Below are positions 54,416-63,253 of a stretch of 64,000 nucleotides of DNA, in pieces (the first letter of the stretch is position 1; each line of letters starts with the position of its first letter). This DNA is from Cytophagales bacterium. GTDB taxonomy: Bacteria; Bacteroidota; Bacteroidia; Cytophagales; Cyclobacteriaceae. A program made the translations under genes and the position numbers. The notes under the pieces were generated by a model that saw only the letters and a program-made list of their open reading frames with translations, had not been told where the DNA came from and searched no databases. The stretch spans positions 1 to 64,000 of the forward strand of contig JADBYQ010000002.1 of the NCBI GenBank assembly GCA_020402945.1, read 5' to 3'.

Positions 54416-54711
54416 GTTTTTCTTTGCGATGGACTCCTGAAGCAACAAAAACGCTTCAACAAAATGCCGACTATCTGTTTGAAGAGTGGGGCGATCAGGT
54501 TGCCAATGATTTTTTAGATCGAGTAGAGGGGTTGCTAGATTTAATTAAGCAAAACTCTCGTATTTACCCACTACACAGTTCATCAAAGACTGTACATAAA
54601 TGCATCGTCAACAAACGAATTATTTTGTTTTTCGAAATCAAGAGCGATAACTTCATCAACTTGCTTACATTCTGGAACACCTACCCGGATCCGGAGAAAT
54701 TAAAATTATAG
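54412..54711 (+). CDS. Type II toxin, RelE/ParE family
   Basis: A 99-residue toxin. WTPEATKTLQQNADYLFEEWG at the N-terminus, then FLDRVEGLLDLIKQNSRIYP and the strand-rich CIVNKRIILFFEIKSDNFINLLTFWNTYPDP, with ends CIVNKRIILFFEI and LLTFWNTYPDP, match the RelE/ParE fold. Family members cleave mRNA at the ribosome or inhibit gyrase; the sequence does not decide which. It starts with GTG 54412 inside the antitoxin stop. The pair sits between a PIG-L gene and a symporter and looks inserted. Confidence 0.85.
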   Translation: MSFSLRWTPEATKTLQQNADYLFEEWGDQVANDFLDRVEGLLDLIKQNSRIYPLHSSSKTVHKCIVNKRIILFFEIKSDNFINLLTFWNTYPDPEKLKL

Positions 54712-54718
54712 TTCTTTT

Positions 54719-54832
54719 ATGGAAGAAAAGCCCCCGGTCTTTACCTCTTGGAATAGCTGGTACTGGTTAGTGCTCGCGGTGATGGCGTTTCAGGTGGTAC
54801 TATTCTATTTCCTTACCCAGTCTTTCAAATGA
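54719..54832 (+). CDS. 37-residue membrane protein overlapping the symporter gene
   Basis: ATG 54719 to TGA 54830-54832. It encodes MEEKPPVF, then a single hydrophobic span of about 20 residues rich in Trp, Tyr and Val (WYWLVLAVMAFQVVLFYFL), then a short basic tail. The TGA overlaps the ATG of the symporter (ATGA), a standard sign of translational coupling. Small one-span proteins such as YhdT and DUF3311 members often precede solute:sodium symporters, so it may be an accessory subunit. I recognise no named family. Confidence 0.72.
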   Translation: MEEKPPVFTSWNSWYWLVLAVMAFQVVLFYFLTQSFK

Positions 54833-56547
54833 ATGTAGTTGATTGGATTGTTCTTTTCGGAACTATTTTTTCCATCGTACTATATGGCGTTTGGAAAACA
54901 AGAGGATCAAGAAATATTGAAGGCTATCTTAAGGGAGACAACACCATGAAGTGGTGGATGATCGGAGTATCCATCATGGCTACCCAGGCAAGTGCAATTA
55001 CTTTTCTATCTACTCCAGGTCAGGCCATCGAAGATGGGATGCGTTTTATTCAATTCTATTTTGGCTTACCACTCGCGATGGTAATCATTTCCGTTACAAT
55101 GGTTCCTATTTACTATCGACTAAAAGTGTATACGGCCTATGAATATTTAGAAACACGTTTTGACTTAAAGACTCGGACCTTAGCGGCAATCTTGTTCTTA
55201 ATGCTTCGAGGATTGTCGGCAGGAATTACTCTGTTTGCTCCTTCACTTGTACTCTCAACGATATTGGGCTGGAATATTTTCCTCACTACTTTCCTGATTG
55301 GCGCACTGGTTATTATTTATACGGTATCGGGAGGAACCCGAGCCGTGAGTCTTACTCAACGGCAGCAGATGACGGTGATAATGGGCGGGATGATATTGGC
55401 AGGAATCATTGCTTATCGGCTCTTGCCAGATCATGTTTCGTTTGGCGACACTATTCAGATTGCAGGGGAGTTGGGAAAGCTCAACATCATCACCACTAAT
55501 TTCAGCTGGAACGATCGCTTTAATATGTGGTCGGGACTAATTGCATCGACCTTTTTGTTTCTGTCTTATTTTGGCACCGATCAATCACAAGTAGGGAGAT
55601 ATCTCGGTGGTAAGTCAATTCGCGAAAGCCGAATGGGGCTCATCATGAATGGCCTGTTGAAGATCCCCATGCAATTTGTAATTCTATTTATCGGAGTGTT
55701 GGTTTTTGTATTCTATCTCTTCGTTCAACCACCTGTTTTCCACAATCAAACTTTAAAAGGTCAGGCAATGCAAACAGGGCAAGCAGACTCACTTCGTTTG
55801 CTAGATATGCGATATGATGAATTGTATAGTAGAAAGCAGGTTGCTGTAAATGGTTTGGTTCAAGGTATTCAGGAAAACGATCTTAAAAGAAAGGAAGAAT
55901 CGAAATTGGTGTATCAATCCATCAAAGAAGAAGAAGCCCAAATCAGAAAAGAGGTGAAAGCGAAAATCGCTGCGGCTATTCCCGGAGCCAAGACACAAGA
56001 CCGCGACTATATTTTTCTAAACTTTGTACTCAATTATCTGCCGCATGGAATTATCGGTTTACTACTGGCGGTCATGTTCTCAGCGGCCATGTCTTCCATG
56101 GCGTCAGAGTTGAATGCGCTTGCCTCAACGACTACTGTTGATATTTACAAACGATCTTTCAAGCCAGAAGCATCGGCCTTACATTACCTAAATGCATCTA
56201 AGTATTTTACCATTTTGTGGGCCGTCATTGCCATGGTTTTTGCGGCATTGGCCAATTTTGCCGAAAACCTCATTCAGTTTGTGAACATTGTGGGTTCACT
56301 CTTTTACGGAACGATCCTCGGAATCTTTTTAGTCGCTTTCTATTTAAAGCATGTCAAGAGTAACGCTATTTTCATTGCTGCGCTAATAGGCGAATCGTGT
56401 GTGCTCGTATGCTACTTTTATTTCTATGAAGAAATCGCTTTTCTATACTACAATATCATTGGCTGTGTAGTAGTGGTAACACTTGCTTTGTTAATTCAAG
56501 TCGCCTCTAAAAAAGAAAACCTCTCTGAGCATCTCAAAGGGGTTTAA
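54829..56547 (+). CDS. Sodium:solute symporter (SSS family)
   Basis: A 572-residue integral inner-membrane carrier with about 13 hydrophobic segments. SIMATQASAITFLSTPGQA near residue 49 and LPHGIIGLLLAVMFSAAMSSMASELNALAS near 404-433 (core LLLAVMFSAAMSSMASELN) contain the sodium-binding helix motifs of the LeuT-fold SSS family. A soluble insert rich in Lys and Glu (about 315-390) sits between late helices. The substrate is not known; proximity to an N-deacetylase hints at sugars. It is coupled to the 37-residue gene by ATGA. Confidence 0.92.
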   Translation: MNVVDWIVLFGTIFSIVLYGVWKTRGSRNIEGYLKGDNTMKWWMIGVSIMATQASAITFLSTPGQAIEDGMRFIQFYFGLPLAMVIISVTMVPIYYRLKVYTAYEYLETRFDLKTRTLAAILFLMLRGLSAGITLFAPSLVLSTILGWNIFLTTFLIGALVIIYTVSGGTRAVSLTQRQQMTVIMGGMILAGIIAYRLLPDHVSFGDTIQIAGELGKLNIITTNFSWNDRFNMWSGLIASTFLFLSYFGTDQSQVGRYLGGKSIRESRMGLIMNGLLKIPMQFVILFIGVLVFVFYLFVQPPVFHNQTLKGQAMQTGQADSLRLLDMRYDELYSRKQVAVNGLVQGIQENDLKRKEESKLVYQSIKEEEAQIRKEVKAKIAAAIPGAKTQDRDYIFLNFVLNYLPHGIIGLLLAVMFSAAMSSMASELNALASTTTVDIYKRSFKPEASALHYLNASKYFTILWAVIAMVFAALANFAENLIQFVNIVGSLFYGTILGIFLVAFYLKHVKSNAIFIAALIGESCVLVCYFYFYEEIAFLYYNIIGCVVVVTLALLIQVASKKENLSEHLKGV

Positions 56548-56560
56548 CTTGTCAGGTTGA
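56517..56560 (+). terminator. Hairpin at the symporter 3' end plus shared repeat piece
   Basis: AAACC...GGTTT with an inner TGAG-CAT-CTCA (56517-56545) folds over the symporter stop. GTCAGGTTGA at 56551-56560 repeats the motif in the ppk1/ppx gap. The T-tract is poor, so termination is only likely. Confidence 0.4.
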
Positions 56561-56565
56561 ATAAA

Positions 56566-57414
56566 TTACTTCAATGACTTTTGAAGCTCTTCGTTCATTT
56601 TTTGATAGTCAGCATTTTTTGCTTTGATTGATTCTTCCAAAGAAACTTTAGATGTGGCCAAAGCACCTGCTTTGTCATTCAGTCCTTTTTGGATGCGGGC
56701 TTTTTGGTAAAGGATCCAGAAAGCTGTTGGGTCAGCTTCCACTGCCTTATTCACAAAAGCTAACGCCTGGTTCAGATCTTTTCCGTTTTCTAAATAATAC
56801 ACGGCAGCATTAAAGTAGTTGTTTGGATTAACCTTTGTGTTAGCTTCGATGGACTTCATCACTTTGGCATCGAAATCGACTGTGATCGGCACCTTTACAG
56901 AGGTATTTTCCCACATGATTTGAAGGTTAGCTGACTTACTGTTTTCTGCGAAGTCGGCAATCTCAAGTGTAAACGTTTCTACTTTCTCAGTTAACTTTTC
57001 AGACTTAACTACCACGCGAGCTTGATCTTTTGTTTGATCATAACGTTCAGTACTGCCGCCCATAGCCACATCTTTGTAAAGAATTACAGTCCATTCAGCA
57101 GCGCCAGGAATAGAAAGCAACAAATAGGTTCCTTTGGGAACATCAACACCGCCAAATTTCACATCATCGCTAAATGTTACTTTTGATCCGGTGTTGGCAG
57201 CTGTGCGCCACAATTTCCCGTAAGGAGTTAAAAAATCACCCGTAGCTCCAAAAATCTTGCGGCCTTTTGCTTTAGGGCGTGAGTACTCAATTTTCACCTC
57301 GGTAAGACCGACTACGTTAGTAACTGTAGAGGCTGTACTAGGCTGCGGAGTTTGCACTTGTGCCTGAGCAGCTAAGCCAACCACCAGTAATGCAATCACT
57401 AAAATGTTTTTCAT
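56566..57414 (-). CDS. Exported DUF2911 protein
   Basis: 282 residues from ATG 57414 (the frame extends upstream but without a signal peptide there). The signal peptide is KNILVIALLVVGLAAQAQ. DUF2911 covers about residues 30-175, with VKIEYSRPKAKGRKIFGATGDFLTPYGKLWRTAANT (ends VKIEYSRPK and GKLWRTAANTG) and TYLLLSIPGAAEWTVILYK. The C-terminal 90 residues form a TPR-like helical region (NYFNAAVYYLENGKDLNQAL). The family is nearly confined to Bacteroidota and has no known function. Convergent with the symporter and divergent from the glycosylase gene. Confidence 0.88.
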   Translation of the reverse strand: MKNILVIALLVVGLAAQAQVQTPQPSTASTVTNVVGLTEVKIEYSRPKAKGRKIFGATGDFLTPYGKLWRTAANTGSKVTFSDDVKFGGVDVPKGTYLLLSIPGAAEWTVILYKDVAMGGSTERYDQTKDQARVVVKSEKLTEKVETFTLEIADFAENSKSANLQIMWENTSVKVPITVDFDAKVMKSIEANTKVNPNNYFNAAVYYLENGKDLNQALAFVNKAVEADPTAFWILYQKARIQKGLNDKAGALATSKVSLEESIKAKNADYQKMNEELQKSLK

Positions 57415-57466
57415 ATAAGTTTGTGTGTTTAATTTGAGTCGCAAATTTATAAGAATTACTTTATCA

Positions 57467-58054
57467 ATGGCCAAACTAACCAACTCCTTTTACCAGCGGC
57501 AAGACGTTGTGGAGATCGCGCGCGAGTTAATAGGTAAAGTGTTGGTAACCAACGTTAACGAAACGTTAACAAGTGGTGTAATTGTAGAGACCGAAGCCTA
57601 TTCAGGCAACGAGCGTGGTTGCCACGCCTACAATGGCATGACGGAACGGAACAAAGTGATGTTTGACGTGGGTGGTAGAGCATATATTTATTTGTGTTAT
57701 GGCATCCATCAAATGATGAATGTGGTGACCAATGAGAAAGGAAAAGCAGACGCGGTGTTAATCCGAGCACTGAAGCCGTTGGCAGGTATTGACCGCATGC
57801 TGGAAAGAGCGAAAGCAAATTCAATCAAGAGACTAACGAGTGGCCCAGGAAAACTGACGAAAGCATTAGGCATTGGTCGAAAGTTGAATGGACAATCATT
57901 AAAAGGTTCCGAAATTTGGATTGAAGATCAAGGAATCACAATTGCAAGACAGCACGTTGTATCTTCGCCTCGGATTGGTATTGACTATGCGGGAGAAGAT
58001 GCTCTTTTACCCTGGCGATTTTCTTTAAAAGACAGTGAATGGGTAAGCAGGTAA
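57467..58054 (+). CDS. 3-methyladenine DNA glycosylase (AAG/MPG type)
   Basis: A 195-residue base-excision repair enzyme that removes alkylated purines and hypoxanthine. IVETEAYSGNERGCHAYNGMTERNKVMF near residues 40-67 (core ETEAYSG) holds the catalytic Glu. GGRAYIYLCYGIHQMMNVVTN near 69 is the Tyr-containing recognition loop, and SGPGKLTKALGI near 124 is family-typical. Start at ATG 57467. An upstream TTTG (57434) spaced 20 bp from TACTTTA could be its promoter. The OmpA-like gene starts 4 bp after its stop. Confidence 0.93.
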   Translation: MAKLTNSFYQRQDVVEIARELIGKVLVTNVNETLTSGVIVETEAYSGNERGCHAYNGMTERNKVMFDVGGRAYIYLCYGIHQMMNVVTNEKGKADAVLIRALKPLAGIDRMLERAKANSIKRLTSGPGKLTKALGIGRKLNGQSLKGSEIWIEDQGITIARQHVVSSPRIGIDYAGEDALLPWRFSLKDSEWVSR

Positions 58055-58058
58055 AAAA

Positions 58059-59636
58059 ATGAAGGGAAAAATGGTAAGTGGTGAATGGTTGAATGTTAGT
58101 TGGAGATCGACCTCTTTATTGGGAATGTTACTTTTTCACTTATTGCAGTCGGTAAGCGCACAAGAATTAAATCCGTTTAAGCTAGTCAATTCCGTTTATG
58201 ACGAGCAAAGCCCGGTGATTAGTCCCGATGGGAAAGTGCTTTACCTAACGCTTGCAAAACACCCACAAAACGTTGGAGGAAATAAGGACCCCGGAGATAT
58301 TTGGGTTTCGCTAAATTTAGATGGGGTATGGCAGGCGCCTATTCACGGAGGCACTGAAATAAACAACGAGAACTATAACGCGGCAATAGGCTTCAATCAA
58401 GATGGTACCAAGTTGTTTTTAGCTGGGCATTATTCAAAAAATGGCGTTGTCAGCACTCAGGGTATTTCGTTTAGTGAAAAAGCGAGTAGTGGGTGGTCGA
58501 TTCCAAAAAATATCTCGATACCCTATTTTCTAAATAAATCGGATCAATTTAGCGCAGCGATTAATGATGATCAAAGTATTCTTGTTTATTCTGCTGTATC
58601 GTATGTAACGACAGGAGCCGAAGATATTTACATCTGCACCCGTCAAAATGGTAAGTGGAGTGAGCCTGTGAATGTTGGAAAGCAAATCAATACGGCTCGA
58701 CAAGAAGTAACTCCATGGCTCAGTGCCGATACTAAGACTATTTATTTTGCATCCAATGGTTGGCAAGGCTTCGGTAGTTTTGACATTTTTAAATCGGAAA
58801 GACTAGATGATACATGGAAAAATTGGTCCACCCCAATCAAGTTAGGCAGTGCAATCAATTCTGAAGCGCGTGAACTTTTCTATCGAGACATCAATGGAAA
58901 AACCCTATTTACAACTACCCGGGATAGCGATGGGTATGGCGATATTCGTCAACAGTTGGCTGCCAACGAGCCACTGATTGTAGATACGGTGAGAAAAATA
59001 GTGGAGCAAAAGTACGTGCCCACAAGCTCAAAATACGTATCGATCTCCGGTAGTGTTACCAATGTCAAGGGTGGCAACGGACTAGCAGCCAAGCTTATCT
59101 TTAAAACCGATTCAAGCTTTGTCGTTAGCTCTGCCAACAGTGGGAAATATCAAATTCAAATCCCAACCACTAGAACCTACACGATTGAAGTTCAAAAAAA
59201 GGGGTTTGTAAATGTAGTGGAGCGATTGGATCTTAACTCGATGAAGGTAAACTCACTTCAAATGAATTTTAGATTGCAACCCATCGAAGTAGGGACGGTC
59301 GTTAATTTAAAAAGTGTATTGTTTAACACAGGTACCACAACTTTGCTGGAAGAGTCGTACCCCGAGCTTGATGCGGTGGTTGATTTTCTCGATGAAAACG
59401 CAAAAGTGGAAATTCAGTTAGAGGGTCACACGGACAATAGAGGAGACGCCAAGAAAAATTTGACTTTGTCGCAAGAGCGTGTAGCTAGAATCAAGTCCTA
59501 CTTGGTCTCAAAAGGAATTTCAGGAAAACGTGTAAAAGGCAAAGGCTTTGGAGGCACGAAACCAATAGCCACAGGGGACTCTGAAGAATCCAGAAAACTC
59601 AACAGGCGGGTGGAATTCCTGATTGTGAAGAGTTAG
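58059..59636 (+). CDS. OmpA family protein with PD40 repeats
   Basis: 525 residues. The signal peptide ends near SVSAQ (residue 34). WD40-like PD40 beta-propeller blades fill residues 40-300, with repeated DEQSPVISPDGKVLYLT-type strands. A carboxypeptidase-regulatory-like Ig domain (VSISGSVTNVKGGNGLAAKL) sits near 325-410. The C-terminal OmpA domain has LEGHTDNRGDAKKNLTLSQERV near 450 and ends with NRRVEFLI, the peptidoglycan (diaminopimelate)-binding signature. The architecture is common in Bacteroidota cell-envelope proteins. Probably anchored at peptidoglycan in the periplasm. Confidence 0.9.
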   Translation: MKGKMVSGEWLNVSWRSTSLLGMLLFHLLQSVSAQELNPFKLVNSVYDEQSPVISPDGKVLYLTLAKHPQNVGGNKDPGDIWVSLNLDGVWQAPIHGGTEINNENYNAAIGFNQDGTKLFLAGHYSKNGVVSTQGISFSEKASSGWSIPKNISIPYFLNKSDQFSAAINDDQSILVYSAVSYVTTGAEDIYICTRQNGKWSEPVNVGKQINTARQEVTPWLSADTKTIYFASNGWQGFGSFDIFKSERLDDTWKNWSTPIKLGSAINSEARELFYRDINGKTLFTTTRDSDGYGDIRQQLAANEPLIVDTVRKIVEQKYVPTSSKYVSISGSVTNVKGGNGLAAKLIFKTDSSFVVSSANSGKYQIQIPTTRTYTIEVQKKGFVNVVERLDLNSMKVNSLQMNFRLQPIEVGTVVNLKSVLFNTGTTTLLEESYPELDAVVDFLDENAKVEIQLEGHTDNRGDAKKNLTLSQERVARIKSYLVSKGISGKRVKGKGFGGTKPIATGDSEESRKLNRRVEFLIVKS

Positions 59637-59648
59637 TTGTAGTCCTTG

Positions 59649-59683
59649 AACCCCAATTTTGCAGCCAACTGCAAAATCTGGGT
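59649..59683. terminator. Hairpin between convergent genes
   Basis: AACCCCAATTTTGCAG and CTGCAAAATCTGGGTT pair around CCAA (perfect 8-bp inner stem TTTTGCAG/CTGCAAAA). It lies 12 bp after the OmpA-like stop and faces the convergent DUF3667 gene, so it may serve both strands. Confidence 0.6.
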
Positions 59684-59740
59684 TTAAAGAACACCATCGT
59701 TTGTTCAACGGGTGAGTTAAGTTTGTTTCCCGGTTAAGCG

Positions 59741-60565
59741 TCACAATGACCAAATCGTCACAAAGAACAAGATCGCCCGGTACACCTCAAGAGCAACCTT
59801 TAGAAACAAAATCATAAGACCTGCTTTTATAAAAAGCCGCCATCCTTGCTCTCCATAGAATACACCTCCGGAACGGAGTAGAAAATAGAGATTGGTAGAA
59901 ATAAAAATCGCTGTAAGTATTTCCTCATTAAGGAAACGGCCTAGTCCAAAAAAAGCCGCTAAAAGAGAGAGTACAATTGCATTTACAAAAAGATTGAAGC
60001 AGGCCAATTCAACGAGGTACCCCACATGATCTGTGAAGAATCGATTCCTCTTCTGATACAAGAGATTTAATGGAAGAGAGCCGATAAACACAAAAATCAT
60101 TACCATTAGCTTTGCAAATCCGGTTGTCTTAAGGTTATATACCAGACTAAACGAACTTAGTTCCATGCCCAGGCTAACTATTTTATGCGCAATAATTGGT
60201 TGATAGAAACCACGAAAGGGCGATAGCAATTGTGTGTTAAGTGACGCATTGAACAACTGAATCAGCGGAAAGAAAAAATAAATAAGGTTTAAGACAAAGA
60301 ACAGGGAAGTGGGATTAAGATACTTTACCCGTCTTCCTTCAGCAAATTCCCTCGAAATGAATCCCGGCTTTTTCAAGACAAGCCAAAGCGTCTTGATCAT
60401 TTTGCTATCGGCAAACGTGATGGCAACCAGTAGGTTGCTCAAGAACGTTTTGAACGACCGATCAGAAGCCCTTATCACTTTCTCGCCACACTGATTACAG
60501 TAGTTTCCGGTAAATACAGTGCCACAACTTTTACAGGTTATTGAAGAAGTATCAGATGAATTCAT
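59741..60565 (-). CDS. DUF3667 zinc-ribbon membrane protein
   Basis: 274 residues from ATG 60565 (a TTG 15 bp upstream is possible). The N-terminal zinc ribbon CKSCGTVFTGNYCNQCGEKV sits near residue 11, with four Cys in two CxxC pairs. About five hydrophobic segments follow from residue 75 to the end, with FLNPTSLFFVLNLIYFF-like helices. DUF3667 proteins of Bacteroidota have this arrangement and an unknown role. The gene upstream on the same strand ends 17 bp away, so the two are probably co-transcribed. Confidence 0.85.
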   Translation of the reverse strand: MNSSDTSSITCKSCGTVFTGNYCNQCGEKVIRASDRSFKTFLSNLLVAITFADSKMIKTLWLVLKKPGFISREFAEGRRVKYLNPTSLFFVLNLIYFFFPLIQLFNASLNTQLLSPFRGFYQPIIAHKIVSLGMELSSFSLVYNLKTTGFAKLMVMIFVFIGSLPLNLLYQKRNRFFTDHVGYLVELACFNLFVNAIVLSLLAAFFGLGRFLNEEILTAIFISTNLYFLLRSGGVFYGEQGWRLFIKAGLMILFLKVALEVYRAILFFVTIWSL

Positions 60566-60582
60566 AGTTTGACTCGCCAAAG

Positions 60583-61098
60583 TTATCGCTTTAATTCGTT
60601 CAATACGCGGATGCCACGAGATCGGAATCCTGCGCTTGCAAAGGGCAATTGGTCTTCAATGAGCGGAATGATTTCGTTCTTTAGTTCCGGGTTTTCTTTC
60701 GCCAGATTGCTTAACACAGTCATGGAAAAAACGCGCACCGCAATTGGCTCCTTTGGATTAGCAAGACAACGGAAGCAAAAATCAAAAACCTTACCCTGTA
60801 GATTTCTCGGTATAGCAACAAACTGCAACAATCTGATCGTATTTCTTTTCACGGCAACGTGCGCTGCTGGCAATTCGGCAAAGTCAATCAATTTTTTTAA
60901 ATGTCCCTTGATCAATGCAGGATGGTTTTGTACGCAATAACTAATCGGCCAGGCAGCCCGTTGCGTTACCCGATAGGGGCCCTTCAAGAAAATAGACACC
61001 AATAATTGGAAACGTGCAGGATCATACCCCACGTAGTCGACAATCCTGCTCGTAGTGGCTTTTGAATGTTCCCTTAGAATCAATTTTAACAAATTCAT
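60583..61098 (-). CDS. HEAT-like helical hypothetical protein
   Basis: 171 residues from ATG 61098 (a TTG 6 bp upstream is possible). The sequence is all helical with HEAT-like hairpins. ASRI-type N-terminal helices are followed by QRAAWPISYCVQNHPALIKG, AVKRNTIRLLQFVAIP and AVRVFSMTVLSNLAKENPEL, typical of armadillo or HEAT repeats that bind proteins or DNA. I cannot assign a named family; DNA-alkylation-repair-like HEAT proteins are one loose similarity. First gene of a likely pair with DUF3667. Confidence 0.6.
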   Translation of the reverse strand: MNLLKLILREHSKATTSRIVDYVGYDPARFQLLVSIFLKGPYRVTQRAAWPISYCVQNHPALIKGHLKKLIDFAELPAAHVAVKRNTIRLLQFVAIPRNLQGKVFDFCFRCLANPKEPIAVRVFSMTVLSNLAKENPELKNEIIPLIEDQLPFASAGFRSRGIRVLNELKR

Positions 61099-61104
61099 TA
61101 TCAA

Positions 61105-61382
61105 TAATTTACATCATTTAAATCATTATAACTAACTGATTATTAGGTTTTTTATATTGTATCGCTTAAGTTTAAATTCAATTTAACCGGTGTGTGCTAT
61201 GCAGCTATTTTTTACCATCGCTTCTATTACCTGTTTTCAACTAGGCCTTTGCTTTTTTTGTTTTTACAAGAAGCAATATAAGCTAGCGTAAGAGAGGTTA
61301 ATCGAAGTATTCCATTTTTAAAACAGCCAACTAGTGATGGCATGGATAGGTTCTGCTAACTTGCAGGCTTAATTTTTTATTA
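61105..61382. other. 278-bp spacer upstream of the ABC-F gene
   Basis: AT-rich non-coding stretch. The only coding candidate is a 30-codon hydrophobic frame at 61199-61291. Upstream of the ABC-F start, TAATTTTT (near 61371) resembles a -7 box. A leader this long before an ABC-F gene could hold attenuation control, as known for antibiotic-resistance ABC-F genes, but no clear terminator pair is visible. Confidence 0.35.
61199..61291 (+). CDS. Possible 30-residue hydrophobic peptide upstream of the ABC-F gene
   Basis: ATG 61199 to TAA 61289-61291. The peptide is one hydrophobic span (LFFTIASITCFQLGLCFFCF) followed by a basic tail (YKKQYKLA), the inside-positive pattern of a small membrane peptide. 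There is no homology I can name and no overlap with a gene. It could be chance; AT-rich spacers often yield such frames. Confidence 0.25.
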   Translation: MQLFFTIASITCFQLGLCFFCFYKKQYKLA

Positions 61383-63245
61383 GTGAACTACCTATCTGCT
61401 GAATCACTCTCCAAATCATATAATGATCGCTGGCTTTTCAAAGACATAACCCTCGGCATCGCCCAGGGTGAGAAAATTGCTTTGGTTGGCGAGAACGGAA
61501 CGGGCAAAACTACGCTCATTAAGATCCTCACCGGCCAGGTAAAACAAGACGATGGCGTAGTCAGCCTGAGAGACGGCATTAAGTTGGGATACCTCACCCA
61601 GCAGCCGCAGGTGGCCCCTCAACTGACCGTCAAAGAAATCCTGTTTGATGACAAGAATAAAATTGCCAAGGCAGTAGGCGAATACGAAGAATGCATTCAT
61701 GATCCCAACACCACCCCTGAGCGAATGCAGCACGTCCTCGAATTGATGGAGGAACTCAATGCCTGGGATTACGATGCCAAGGTTCAAGAGATCACTGGAA
61801 AGCTAGGTATTACTGACTTAGATCAGAAGTTTAAGGAGTTATCAGGCGGTCAGAAGAAAAGAATATTTCTTGCTCAAATGCTTTTAACGGAACCCGATCT
61901 GATTGTCATGGATGAGCCAACGAACCACCTTGATCTGGAAGCGATCGAATGGTTGGAATCGTACCTAAGTGGGCAGAACATCACCTTGCTTATGGTGACG
62001 CACGATAGGTACTTCCTGGACAATGTCTCCAAATCGGTTTTAGAACTTGACCGAGGTAAACTTTATAGGTACAATGGCAATTACGCCTACTTTCTGGAAA
62101 AGAAATCGGAGCGGGAGGAGATGTTGAAAACGGAGGTCACGAAAGCGCGAAACCTATTAAAAAAAGAACTGGAATGGATGCGCAAGCAGCCACGGGCAAG
62201 GGGAACAAAAGCAAAGTATCGCATCGAAGCGTTTTACGAACTGAAGGATGTCGCATCGCAAAATCTGAAGCGCGACAAACTAGAGTTGGACATTCAGGAA
62301 GCCCGGCAGGGGGGCAAGATTATGGAACTCCATCATCTTACTAAAAGCTATGGCGACCGCAAAATGGTCGATAACTTTTCCTATGTATTTAAGAAGAAAG
62401 ACCGCATTGGCATCGTTGGGAAAAATGGGATCGGCAAATCCACATTCCTTGATTTACTTACCAGCAAGACGAAGCCAACAAGTGGCGAGATGATTCCGGG
62501 CATCACTACCAAGATAGGATATTTTACCCAGGAAGTTGAGACACTCAACCCCACTCACCGTGTGATTGAGGAGATAAAAGAAATAGCCGAGTACATTACC
62601 ATGTCAGACGGTACTCAAATGTCGGCATCGAAATTCTTAGATACTTTCTTGTTTCCACCGGAAAAGCAATACAATTACATTGAGAAATTAAGTGGGGGAG
62701 AGAAGAAACGATTACAACTGATGAAGGTGTTGATCACGAATCCTAACTTCTTGATTCTGGATGAGCCAACCAACGATTTTGATATTGACACACTCAATGT
62801 CTTAGAAGATTTCTTGGAAAAATTCACCGGATGTTTGTTGTTGGTATCACATGATCGCTACTTTATGGATCATCTGGTCGATCAATTATTTATTTTTGAA
62901 GGAGATGGAAAGATTAAGCCTTTCAATGGAAATTATTCAGACTATCGTACCTGGCTGGAAGAAAAAGAAGAAGCCGAAAAAGCCCCGGCTGTTACAAAGA
63001 AAGTAACTGAGGAGAAAAGTGGTGGGAAGAAGAAAGTAACTTTTTTGGAGAGAAATGAATTTGATCAGCTTCCATTAGAGATTGAACATTTAGAGCTTCT
63101 AAAATCGGAGTTCGAAACTTTGCTGAACGCTGGTAGCACCAATCATCAGCAACTTGCAGATTGGTCAACAGAAATTGGTAAACTTAACGAGCAGATTGAA
63201 CTGAAAACACTTCGTTGGATGGAGCTGGGCGAGTTGGTAAATTAA
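61383..63245 (+). CDS. ABC-F family ATPase (Uup-like)
   Basis: 620 residues, two ABC cassettes without membrane segments. Cassette 1: Walker A GENGTGKTT near residue 36, signature LSGGQKKR near 153, Walker B LIVMDEPTNHLD. Cassette 2: GKNGIGKST near 345, LSGGEKKR near 439, FLILDEPTNDFD. The linker has the positively charged ARNLLKKELEWMRKQPRARG helix. The C-terminal 75 residues are a coiled coil as in Uup. ABC-F proteins act on the ribosome or, for Uup, may be linked to DNA metabolism. It starts with GTG 61383. Confidence 0.92.
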   Translation: MNYLSAESLSKSYNDRWLFKDITLGIAQGEKIALVGENGTGKTTLIKILTGQVKQDDGVVSLRDGIKLGYLTQQPQVAPQLTVKEILFDDKNKIAKAVGEYEECIHDPNTTPERMQHVLELMEELNAWDYDAKVQEITGKLGITDLDQKFKELSGGQKKRIFLAQMLLTEPDLIVMDEPTNHLDLEAIEWLESYLSGQNITLLMVTHDRYFLDNVSKSVLELDRGKLYRYNGNYAYFLEKKSEREEMLKTEVTKARNLLKKELEWMRKQPRARGTKAKYRIEAFYELKDVASQNLKRDKLELDIQEARQGGKIMELHHLTKSYGDRKMVDNFSYVFKKKDRIGIVGKNGIGKSTFLDLLTSKTKPTSGEMIPGITTKIGYFTQEVETLNPTHRVIEEIKEIAEYITMSDGTQMSASKFLDTFLFPPEKQYNYIEKLSGGEKKRLQLMKVLITNPNFLILDEPTNDFDIDTLNVLEDFLEKFTGCLLLVSHDRYFMDHLVDQLFIFEGDGKIKPFNGNYSDYRTWLEEKEEAEKAPAVTKKVTEEKSGGKKKVTFLERNEFDQLPLEIEHLELLKSEFETLLNAGSTNHQQLADWSTEIGKLNEQIELKTLRWMELGELVN

Positions 63246-63253
63246 AAATATTT

